Shown here: positions 11,448 through 19,458 of the stretch, in pieces
How positions within the stretch are numbered: position 1 is the first letter of the stretch
How the letters are laid out: the number at the start of each line of letters is the position of its first letter
NCBI RefSeq assembly: GCF_000524195.1
Contig: NW_020170436.1
Span: forward strand, 62,234-81,691
From: Echinococcus granulosus
Lineage: Eukaryota; Platyhelminthes; Cestoda; Cyclophyllidea; Taeniidae
Length of the DNA stretch: 19,458 nucleotides
Reading direction: 5' to 3'
Translations under genes and position numbers: made by a program
Notes under the pieces: model-generated
What the model saw: only the letters and a program-made list of their open reading frames with translations
Database searches by the model: none
Told to the model about the DNA's origin: nothing

Positions 11448-12260
11448 CCACCGAGACACACGCACCATGTAACGTCGCTTTTATGAGGTGTGTATAAGTG
11501 GTTGAGGATTGCACGACTCCCGAAACGCCCCCAAAAGTAATTTATTTTGCATGATAAATTACTGTAACTTGCAACCTAGAAAGTGATCAGTTTATATGAG
11601 TGAAAACGCGAATCTTTCAAAATATAGGCAGGCCAAAGTTTAGGTGACTTTCGCTTCGCTTTTTTTACCGTCTTATCTCAGTCCTCGAGCATGGGGGTTC
11701 GGAGGTTGCACCCCTCCTTTCAGAACAGCGGTAGCCCAACAATTAAGTGGGATAACGATTAAGTCAGTTGAAAGAAGTTATTCCATAACGGTCACGTACT
11801 GACCAACAGCTAGTAGATGGGATGACACTGCAACGCCAAAACGATGTCATTTTTTGGAGTTTTAGATGTCCAGTAAGAATCTCAATCGAAAGTTACCTTG
11901 AAACTCTGGAAAAAAACCAGACACCTAGGATGGAAAATTCGGGATAGGCCTAGAGTGATCCGACATTGATGGTATGAATTAACACTCAAAGGTCAAAGGA
12001 AAGCGAACGTTCCAGTGAGACCTCCCAAAACGTCAAGTGTATCACTTGAATTGGAGGGTGATGTTTAAAGCAACCAAGTTCGTCAAGTAAAAATCAACGC
12101 GTACATTCGCATGGAAGCTAAGTCGACTGCATTGTAGCATCATTCTTCCCTTAAAATTGATATACCCAGAGAGAACTATACATTGAGTGCGTACAAACGA
12201 TTCAACAGTCGCAATTAGAGGATAAAGCAATCAGTCAATTAGCATCCCTTGAAAGACAAA

Positions 12261-14500
12261 GTGGGTGATAGCCCCAAAAGCATTAATTTCGCAGAAAAAA
12301 ACTAAGCCCAGGAGATATAAGGCGTTGTCGGACCAGAAGGCAATATACGAACAGCAATGCCACGTGACGGAACGACTTGGTGATGCACTGGCCATTAATT
12401 TAAGGCTATACGGCAGTAATGTTGAACTTTTACTGGTGATGGACTTAGCAAGATACGTCTTCTACTACGGGGAGTGGAGGCCAGCTGCAACCGACAATCA
12501 ATTCACATATTCGGATATGAAGAAAGCAAAACATGTGACCTGAATTCTTGTTTCAACCGTACTTGCGATGAAAAGGCAACATGTTATCGGGATTAGGAAA
12601 TCTCATCCAAAGAACTTTCCCATCACTGCCGATAATGTCTGGTATGTGGTAAAAAAGATGGGGCTGAATTGGTGGAAGCCTCATTATGCCCCCTCAATCT
12701 TCCACGCGACAGGCTACAGTGAAAAATGGCTGGCGGGACCTGGAGAGGTGCAAACGTGTGCCTCAGTGAGACTCTGACCCTTTCCGCAGACAATCGAGAG
12801 TGCCCACGCCCAAAGATACCCCAGCCCGTCTGATTTAATACTTGGGGCAGTTGATAAGGCGGTTATCAACAAGCCTACCCACGGCATACCAAGGACTTGT
12901 CAATGTTTCCCACTACCGGGAACGTCCAAGGTGTCGCAGGTAAATACGTCATGAAAACATTCAGATTGTTGCTAGCATTAGTGAACAGCGTCGCCATCGG
13001 CCATAAGAAACGAATCGCGAGTTTGATGAGAGCACATCAATAGTTGAAAAAAAATGGAAAACCAAAATAAAGAGATTCTCTACTTCTAAATTAATGAGGA
13101 ACCACAACTCGATGAGTTTTTCTAATCGAGAAAAACGGTAAAAAGTACAGCAGAAGGTGAAAATTTTTTGTCGCAAATTGGGAAAAGCTGCGTTCTCAAC
13201 TTTCCACATGTCAATTTCTAAGAGTTCCTCCTTAAACCCTTCTTGATGAAGATAAAAGATTGTGAAACTTAAATTGAACAGTGGGGAAACATTAGGCTGA
13301 AATGCCTTGACGTGGTCAAAACAAAACAGCCCTAAAAGGCAGCTCCAAGTTGGAAGCAAATGCACGATTAAAAGTACCGAAAAAGGAAAGAAAGGTGCAC
13401 CACCTACTGCGAGGTTAGGTTAGGTAGATGAAACAGAAGAAATAGTTCCAAGGGCTAAAATTAATTCGACCACTTTAAATTGCGTAAGTTAAACTTTCAG
13501 CTCCAATCTGTTGGCGTACGAGACTACTCAAAAGCTTACATTAATGAAAAGAAGGGAAGGTAAATATGGATCCAGTTAACTGGAGTTCTCCACGCTGATA
13601 TTTTAGTGCTTCTGAAACCAACTTGGATCGTGTCTTTTCCGCTCCTCTGCAAATTTCTAAAGCATCTAATTTTTCAACTTCTGTGTCTTGTAACAACCTC
13701 GGGGGATGAATCAAGTCACGCATTTTTGGCAGTGCAGTGAGATACAATTGTTATTCTCCACTTACTGCTAGAAATACAGCACCTGCAGTTGGTGCTTCAA
13801 GGAGAGCTTACTTCCAAGCGGCTTAAGAGCTAACTGTGTAAGAGCAGTGCACAGGAAGGACGTCTACCGCGGATGGATGAAGCTGCCGAAACTTGAAAAG
13901 GAGGACTACAAAGCTGTAATAACCAATTTCCGACTTTCCCAATCATGACAAGAACTACTTACGATACTCCTCCAAAGTGATAAGAGAAATCTAAAGATCT
14001 AGCATAGTGATCAGGGAAAGCGTTCCCAATTACTGATTGGGCGGAATAAAAGTGGAAATGGTGGATAAAATTGGGAGGAGAAAAGGACAACCATTTGCTG
14101 CACAAAGTGACAGGAGTGCAAAATACGTTCTCTGTGGGACATTGGCCAGCCTTGAGCGTCACCTCTCCAACGCATTTTGCTAACAGAGGGTACAGTAGAC
14201 GAACCTTCTTGAAATAAAAAAAGATGGGAGATTTCCCTCGCTGTGGTGAACGAGCATTGTATGGCCTTCGTTTCAGCCTCACAGCTAAACTCAAATGTCT
14301 GGTCATTTCGATGACCGGTGCAGAGGATGAACTACCAAAAATGATTACAACCACAGGTAAAGAAGTCTCGGCATCTGAGCTGGTGGCGAGGGGGTTTCGT
14401 CACTTCACTGTGGTTTTCACACTCTTAATGCGTCCACAGTAATGCTGTAGATGCAATGCAAATCACACAGTAAATGAATAAAGTGCGATGAATGTTCAAG
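12261..14500. other. Non-coding stretch with weak open frames
   Basis: Plus-strand frames 12265-12543 (92 codons, starting GTG rather than ATG) and 12568-12777 (69 codons) follow each other in sequence but lie in different frames. The second includes KKMGLNWWKPHYAPS, which faintly recalls the pre-catalytic segment of mariner transposases. Minus frames 12961-13365 and 13541-13747 have AT-rich codons and no usable acceptor; the latter has an in-frame TAA just upstream. Plus 14224-14442 is a 72-codon ATG frame with AATAAA 35 bases after its stop, at 14477-14482. None is firm enough to call a gene. Confidence 0.4.
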
Positions 14501-14576
14501 ACAAAACTGGATTCATAAAAGAAATGCTGGAGATGTGGCAATAAGGTTTGCATTGGGTAATAAATGCTCCCTTTCG

Positions 14577-14904
14577 CTACTCTTGATGGAGGGGCAAATG
14601 CCATTCATGGGCCAGTCTAGTCCAAACACCGTTAATCGAGATAGCGGACAACAGCTGGAATGCCGACATGCATTCAACAGCGCATGGTGATCGTCTGAGC
14701 TTCCCATCAACAGTAAGCCGGTAGAAGTCTAAAAAATACCACGACTGGGGCAACCACTGGCTGTAAGCCTGCAAAAAGACTGCATCTATACGTGATGATT
14801 CCGACCGTGGTACCTCCAGATCACCTTCGCAATAGTCATTCAGTCGGTGTGTGAAAAGCCCGCCTGATTCTAAGCGCCTGATCGACGCATAATCCATCGT
14901 GAAG
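14577..14904 (-). CDS. Possible terminal exon, unknown protein
   Basis: On the minus strand CGTTTCTTGTTTAG, a good pyrimidine-rich acceptor, ends at 14905. It is followed by a phase-2 open stretch of about 108 codons to a TAG at 14577-14579. By hand count about 59 of 108 codons end in G or C. The product starts near MDYASIRR, contains an aromatic-rich patch WLPQSWYFLDFYR, and ends HEWHLPLHQE. I recognise no domain. It lies downstream of the exon pair at 15319-15792 on the same strand and could belong to that gene. However, exon B offers phase-0 or phase-1 donors, not phase 2, so an unseen exon would have to intervene. It could also be a chance open frame. Confidence 0.28.
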
Positions 14905-15318
14905 CTAAACAAGAAACGAATCCCTCCGCAGGAATGATGAACACAAATATTTGCAAATGCTCACAACGTCAGAGAGCCAGTACAGGCTGAATATCAAAAA
15001 AATGAAGTAGGCTGCCTTAGGATGGTTCATCCACACTGTCAGGTCCTTCCGTCCCGCAGCTACTCGAAACGTATTTAGTCCAATGTTGGTATTGGTGCAT
15101 AAATGGAATACCAGGAATCATAGGAGGGAAGGTAAACCCACTTTACCTACATTGAAATTGGCTAATTAGGTGCACAAGAAGCAGATCAAGCAGCTCATGG
15201 ATTCAGGCTCTCAATCATTATAAGCCACCGTACTAAAGCAACCGGTTAATTAGTAAGTTCTGCAATGCACCCAGGAGTTGAAAGTAACCCAGACACTAAC
15301 ATAAAGGACTGTACTCAC

Positions 15319-15410
15319 CACCTCACTTGCGTGTACAAAGCGCAAATTATATACAAGAGAAAAATTTTTGCCCGTTTTCTCAAAGTAACTTCTCGAGCAG
15401 TGCACTTCAA
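15319..15410 (-). CDS. Likely exon B of an unassigned minus-strand gene
   Basis: A strong acceptor (TTTAACGTTTTCCTGTCAG) ends at 15411, giving an intron of 67 nt (15411-15477) after exon A. The acceptor phase (1) matches the exon A donor. The 92-base exon reads EVHCSRSYFEKTG...FVHASEV for 30 codons and ends at a GTGAGT donor (15313-15318) in phase 0. Codon use is less GC-rich than in exon A (13 of 30 end in G or C), which lowers confidence. An acceptor at 15260 would give a 59-nt intron and a nine-codon last exon, 15233-15259, ending in TAG and encoding NLLINRLL. That part is speculative. No AATAAA is obvious downstream. Function unknown. Confidence 0.4.
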
Positions 15411-15477
15411 CTGACAGGAAAACGTTAAATGGAGAGATATACACTGCTCGTACGTTAAGAGAGTAAAACAGACTCAC

Positions 15478-15792
15478 TATTTTTCGCACTGCTGGACGAA
15501 TCCAGGCAGCTTGAGTCGCCGAACGCCCCCACTCTTCCCGAATTGAGTGCTTCAGGATCATTCTCCCAGAGACCGAGTACGGGGACTAGAGGGTCAGTGT
15601 TGGTAGGACTTGATCGAAGGCCGGAGAAGAGGATCTTCTGCTTGTTGTCGAAAGACCTCGACTCCGACTCAGTCAGTCCCGCAGCTCGATCGATGATCTG
15701 GCGTCCGAGGTCGACAAGACGGCGGGACATGACGCGGGCGTGACCTCGGATATTTGACATGCTGGCGAGGTGGCTACCCGAGGGGTAGTCAA
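15478..15792 (-). CDS. Internal exon A of an unassigned minus-strand gene
   Basis: This is the best coding evidence in the window. A pyrimidine-rich acceptor (TTCTCTCGTTCTCCAG) ends at 15793 and a consensus GTGAGT donor lies at 15472-15477. They enclose 315 bases open in one frame, phase 1 at both ends. By hand count 67 of 104 codons end in G or C, well above the AT-leaning surroundings. The product opens DYPSGSHLASMSNIRGHARV and includes a likely amphipathic helix (MSRRLVDLGRQIIDRAAG). The segment KQKILFSGLRSS follows, and it ends in a Ser-rich, probably disordered tail (SSCLDSSSSAKN). I see no catalytic motif, signal peptide or membrane segment. An in-frame ATG at 15758-15760 exists, but the open frame and acceptor upstream favour an internal exon. 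I do not recognise the family. An exon further upstream was not found with confidence. Confidence 0.62.
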
Positions 15793-16090
15793 CTGGAGAA
15801 CGAGAGAACCAAATACTCTTTCACCACATGCAAGAATGAAGTATGCAATGAAGGTGATTTTTGTGGAGAGGATCACCTGGTTCGTCTGATGCTAAATTTA
15901 TCTATTCCTACGAGAAAAACGGGCCCAAAAACATTAGAATTTGTTTCTGGTGTTGCTTAATTTAATTCACATCGAAGTGGACCCCATCCAGACAATCGGC
16001 TTACTAGCCTTGTCCGCTTACTTTAGGTTTTTCTGTGTTGTGGGAAAATATGACCAAGTGGAAACCTTTTTGGTAACTGAAATGCACTTT
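15793..16090. other. Probable intron, upstream exon not located
   Basis: On the minus strand this should include the intron before exon A. A CCAG-GTGATC donor-like site near 15873 and a TTTTTCTCGTAG acceptor-like site near 15912 hint at a tiny exon. The version whose donor phase fits exon A needs a second, weaker acceptor (GAATAG) to avoid a stop codon. I do not call it. Confidence 0.3.
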
Positions 16091-16277
16091 GATGGGTAGA
16101 TGGACGGATGAATCGGTGAATATGGGGTGGATATTTGGATTTCATATTGAAGAACAGATTGGGAATGAGTGGGTGAAATAAAGGTTGCAGGATGAATAGA
16201 CCCGGCCATAGATGAGTGGATTGATAATGGACATATTGATGAGGCCAGAAGTGGATGGGCAGATGGATGAATGGATC
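16091..16277 (+). repeat. Degenerate GATG/TGGA tetranucleotide array
   Basis: Imperfect units such as GATG, GGAT, GAAT and TGGA fill this stretch, clearest at 16091-16112 and 16259-16275. It is the reverse-complement type of the array at 1862-2106, about 14 kb away. Both look old and interrupted. Confidence 0.75.
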
Positions 16278-16360
16278 TAGACTAGGGAAAGTGGGGACTT
16301 CAGAACAGGTACATGACTGGACAAGTTCAAAAGCGGTTTCACTACTATGATTGTTTGTTT

Positions 16361-16430
16361 AACTCTTCGTTTTGGTTACGTGGGCACCTAAGGTTTCGAG
16401 ATTGGACTTTCGCTGGGAAACATGGTCTCT
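16361..16430 (+). repeat. Dispersed repeat, copy 3 (short)
   Basis: It begins AACTCTTCGTTTTGG, identical to copy 1 over its first 15 bases, and continues GGGCAC.TAAGG and CGCTGGG as in copy 2. From 16382 to 16430 it matches copy 2 at about 36 of 49 positions by hand count. It reads NSSFWLRGHLR, as copy 1 does, with the base changes in that stretch synonymous. After 16430 similarity stops, though GAGCGCTACAACG near 16441-16453 may be the far part of the repeat after a deletion of about 50 bases. Confidence 0.65.
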
Positions 16431-16459
16431 ATGGAAGACTCAGAGCGCTACAACGATGA

Positions 16460-17480
16460 CAACAAAAGATTCTTTTCTAATACACAGGCAGTTTGCTCAA
16501 GAGAAATCGGAAACCACCACCTGGGTTCCATATTTTGCCGTGTTGTAGGTAGAATAACCACAGCAACTAAGGCGGAGTAAAGTGACTGGAAAAAAAATTT
16601 TTCACATTCGCCTCACTTGACAAAACGATGCAACGCAGCGCCATAACAGGTGGGGAAGACAGGAGAGTTTAAAATCACCACTGCAAAAGACAACTCCTTA
16701 GTCAAACCAACAAAAATCGCATAAAATAGTCCAACACTTTAAATTTCCCTTCCAACTTTTGAGGAAAAATGGCAAAATTCACATCAGCTTAGAAACTGAA
16801 AAAAAGAGTCGCTATCGGCTGAAAGTTCGACAGTCAGTTTTTAGGAAATAGGGAGGAATCCAGCCGTCGGACAAAACCATCCTTAAGAATTCGGAATTAG
16901 AAGTGTCAATTTTTATGCACTTAATTGCAGGGGAGAGGGAAAGTCAGGGAATGAATTTCACTTCACCATGTGGTCGAGGAACGCCTAACACTAAAGCTCA
17001 CTCCCTCCAGCAAACTTCCAGCACATGCAAAGACTTATCCCTTCTTCATCAAGTTTTATTGACGGCTTTTTTTAGCGTTCTCCGTTGATCCACTTTTTAA
17101 ATGGACAAAGAGGTGGACTAACGTTGGTCACCACCTCAGAGGCATGACTTCGCATTTGAAAATGCCTCTAGAAGTGGAAATCACACCTCCATTCCGATGC
17201 TGTTAAGTCACTTCACTTCCTCAACCTGCAGCCGATACTACTAATTCGGGTGAAAAGCAGCTTCCAGTAGCAAAAAAAGAGTTTTCAATGAATTGACGAA
17301 TCCTGTGATGGGTAGACAATTACCACTGAGACCCTTTTCTTGCCTTCCCATCTCAATAATTCAGTGTACCGAGCGGTTTTTCAATTCGACGACAATTTCT
17401 TGGCAAATACCAATCCACTGTGTGTGAGGTGAAATTGGCCATATATGCTGGCCTTGACTTGTCCCTCCTCGTCACTCATT
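16460..17480. other. Non-coding stretch, no gene seen
   Basis: Open frames are about 60 codons or shorter. No repeats or structures stand out. Confidence 0.55.
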
Positions 17481-17489
17481 TCTACTGCC

Positions 17490-17648
17490 ATGGCCGACAA
17501 TGAAAATATTGAACACATGTCTAGTGATGACGCCTTTGACAAAAGAACGAGGGAACGTCCTCCTACTTTTCTTTGTGCAGATGGACAACGGGAGCGAATG
17601 CGACTGCTCCAAAGTAAATTTTCTTCTCAAGTTTGTGCTGAGCCATAA
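17490..17648 (+). CDS. Weak candidate first exon, unknown protein
   Basis: The ATG at 17490 has a good animal start context (ACTGCCATGGCC) and opens an acidic N terminus, MADNENIEHMSSDDAFDK, in a 52-codon frame. A long pyrimidine stretch ending in TTTGTGCAG (about 17580) inside it looks like a splice acceptor, and CCAAAGTAAAT (about 17608-17618) could be a donor. The structure is therefore ambiguous. The frame length alone is not significant. I recognise no family. Confidence 0.2.
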   Translation: MADNENIEHMSSDDAFDKRTRERPPTFLCADGQRERMRLLQSKFSSQVCAEP

Positions 17649-18720
17649 AGTTCATCTTACCGGTCAGTTCTACAGCCTCCTACAAGTAGACGATAGCCAT
17701 GTCTCGCAAAGTTTAGTTTAAGGTGAGGCAAGGTGAAGTGAGGTAAGATTGCGGCTCCCTCCAAAAGGCCATTTCATTCTCCACATTCCATGAACTAAAT
17801 GCCAAACGAGTTTAGTTCTGCAAATTAGGCCAAAATGTAAGATGAAAAAAGTGCTGCAAATCGTAAAACTTGAAGGTAGGATACGAAAATGCCAGTTTGG
17901 TGTGCGATTTAATGCCAAGTTCGTGGAGCAGGAACAATAACTTGGGTACGGAAAAAAAAGGCAGTACACCAATTCTGCCAACAATAAAAAAAAAGCTTAA
18001 AACTGACAGTTGGAGTATTTCCGGGTGTAAAGACATGTAACAGCGTGAGATGCTAACCGCACTTAGCATGCGTGACCGCATGCACGCAAAGACGAAATGG
18101 CTCGTCTCGTCAGTTACCATCGATGCGCGAGAGGAGAGATAACCGCACTGTATTCTGGCGCAGGATCTAAATTCCTCCAAAAACACACCCTCTGTGTTTG
18201 CTACAAATAATTCGAGAAGACAGGAGAAATATTACGAACGCCTCAATAGTGCTACAATCAATCAACGAGGACTTCGCGCCTGCAAAGAGTAGGGCAGGGC
18301 AGTACCACTAGAAGGATTTTAGAATGCTAAATCAAATAGGTGTTAAGTGGGTTTTCCTTTCCGTGAATAAAGACTGGAATGGACATTACTGTGTCTCCTA
18401 AAAAATGGATATCTAGACGTCAGAGCACTCCGAAAAAAAACGACACCTTGAAAGGCCTACTACCCTAAAATGTCGTGTGCTATGAGCACCAGACAGGAGT
18501 ACTTACACCCATTCAAGCACAATACTCCAACCTAACATACTCAGCACGGCACAGTAGGCGTCAGTGGCGATTTCGTGCCACTCTTTATGGGTGCGACGGA
18601 ACGAAGGTAAACAGCAACTTTTCCGACGACGCGAAAGACGTCTTTCAAGCTCAAGTGATCAAAAATGTCGCATCACCTCCGAAGTCATGAAACAATTCAG
18701 CCAGTGTACGATGAAGTATC
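17649..18720. other. Non-coding stretch with a small AGGTGA-type repeat
   Basis: No gene is supported. Degenerate AGGTGA/AGGTAA units occur at about 17720-17746. The minus-strand frame 17812-18186 (124 codons) has no motif and AT-rich codons in its second half. Confidence 0.5.
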
Positions 18721-18759
18721 CTACTGGTGAACGGAAGACGGGGTCTTCCGTTACAGTGG
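18721..18759 (+). repeat. Strong stem-loop
   Basis: AACGGAAGAC (18730-18739) and GTCTTCCGTT (18743-18752) form a perfect 10-bp stem with a GGG loop. Outer arms CTACTG (18721-18726) and CAGTGG (18754-18759) add six pairs, one of them G-T, across a small 3x1 internal loop. It is the best hairpin in the window. It is too short for a typical animal pre-miRNA and has no T-run to act as a terminator. It may be a palindromic remnant of a mobile element. Confidence 0.6.
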
Positions 18760-18946
18760 AAGAACTTCCTAAAAAGATGCTTGGTTGTTGTGCGACCTGG
18801 TAATTGAAAGGTGGGAGCTGCTTTGCAGAGTGGATTCAAAGGGTGGCTGCATTGCCAACGAAGAGAGGGCTCAGTAATGTACTGATTGCCTTCTTCGCGA
18901 AGCGCAATAGCAACAATGAGTCAATGGCCCTAGGACGGTTAACCTT

Positions 18947-18967
18947 GTGACTCGTGACCCGTGACCC
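18947..18967 (+). repeat. Heptamer tandem repeat (GTGACYC)x3
   Basis: Three adjacent copies: GTGACTC, GTGACCC, GTGACCC. A further four-base repeat of GTCA/GCCA type follows at about 18993-19008. Confidence 0.6.
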
Positions 18968-19120
18968 ACCTACCCACTTAAACAGCCAAAAAGTCAGCCA
19001 GTCAGTCACATGGCATGTAAAGCAAAAAATTCGCACGTTTCGTGTCCTGCGACTAGCGACGGATTTGATCTAGTGACGGGTGGGAGGGCAGGTAATTGCA
19101 CTTTTATGCGGTCACGAAGT

Positions 19121-19201
19121 CACATGCACATACGCACCCAAGCCTACGCAAACATGCACATTCCCACTCCCTCACTCGTTCACGCACGCGCATGTGCATG
19201 T
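19121..19201 (+). repeat. CA/CG-rich alternating purine-pyrimidine tracts
   Basis: 19121-19137 (CACATGCACATACGCAC) and 19181-19201 (21 bases, containing CACGCACGCGCATGTGCATG) alternate purine and pyrimidine without a break. Such tracts favour left-handed Z-DNA. The second also contains overlapping palindromes GCATGTGCATG and GCGC. They lie in a decayed CA-type simple-sequence region. Confidence 0.55.
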
Positions 19202-19458
19202 CTCGAACCGACACGTTTCAATGCCGATGAGTGGACATGTGACAAGTGCGGATGACAGTTGACTAAGGCCAAAGTTCAAATGATTCACTGAATCACTGCA
19301 TCAACCTCACACCAAGTAAGCAGGATGCGTTAGGTAACAATACATCGAAAGCGTCACACCATGCTGGCTCCAAAGGTAACGCATTCATTTAGACGTCGCA
19401 GAAGTTGACCCAAATAGTCATTTTGTGTGGGAAGGGAGGGACGCCAACTAGACAGCGC

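Larger units (their letters stand above)
8121..12260. other. Non-coding stretch, no gene seen
   Basis: Open frames stay below about 125 codons and show no motif. On the minus strand, 9334-9667 has two overlapping frames with protein-like composition, but neither has convincing splice sites. Small landmarks are a GA run near 10009-10019, a hairpin at 11215-11231 and an alternating purine-pyrimidine tract at 11431-11447. Confidence 0.5.

Noticed and set aside
12568..12777. KKMGLNWWKPHYAPS read as a possible mariner segment
   Set aside because: The catalytic Asp block does not follow and the upstream 92-codon frame has no transposase motifs.
13411..13421. Two GGTTA units resembling the TTAGG insect telomere repeat
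   Set aside because: Two units are not a telomeric array.
13541..13747. Minus-strand 68-codon frame with a plausible charged product
   Set aside because: It starts at TTG, has an in-frame TAA immediately upstream and no AG acceptor between, so it cannot be an exon as read.
14224..14442. 72-codon ATG frame with AATAAA 35 bases downstream
   Set aside because: Length and codon use are those of chance, and AATAAA is common in AT-leaning DNA.
2639..14624. GGGCCAGTC.AGTCCA shared between about 2639 and about 14609
   Set aside because: One near-match of about 16 bases between two places is expected by chance in a window this long, and the flanks do not align.
14627..14638. CACCGTTAATCG, matching what I remember as the 5' end of tapeworm spliced-leader RNA
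   Set aside because: The following bases do not continue the leader and no donor follows. A 12-base match recalled from memory is weak evidence.

Overview
This is eukaryotic, almost certainly metazoan, DNA that is mostly non-coding. There is no dense gene packing, no operon structure and no Shine-Dalgarno-linked open frames. Nearly every open frame is of chance length. The one convincing piece of gene is a GC-rich exon bounded by good splice signals, followed by a likely second exon across a 67-nt intron. Short introns, mariner debris and degenerate tetranucleotide arrays would suit a flatworm, perhaps a tapeworm. That placement is a guess, because nothing here names the species.

Layout. 1-1835 is plain AT-leaning sequence. 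1862-2106 is a degenerate CATC/CCAC-type array; the 169-codon frame over it is a by-product of the repeat. 3051-3332 is the decayed C-terminal part of a mariner transposase. 3590-3724 and 4435-4569 are two direct copies of a dispersed repeat, about 67% identical by hand alignment, with a 75-codon open stretch between them. A third, shorter copy lies at 16361-16430. From about 4570 to 14500 I find no gene I can defend, only weak open frames and small structural motifs.

The minus-strand gene fragment occupies about 15319-15792. Exon A is 15478-15792 and exon B is 15319-15410. A very short terminal exon at 15233-15259 is possible. A further minus-strand open stretch with a good acceptor, 14577-14904, could be another exon of the same or a neighbouring gene, but its splice phase does not match exon B. 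I cannot assign the protein to a family. 16091-16277 is a second degenerate tetranucleotide array in the opposite orientation to the first. The right end holds a strong hairpin (18721-18759), short tandem repeats and alternating purine-pyrimidine tracts.

No operon-like or defence-like system is visible. The most interesting items are the unassigned exon pair, and the repeat family whose copies differ at mostly synonymous positions in one frame, with two copies framing a short open stretch.
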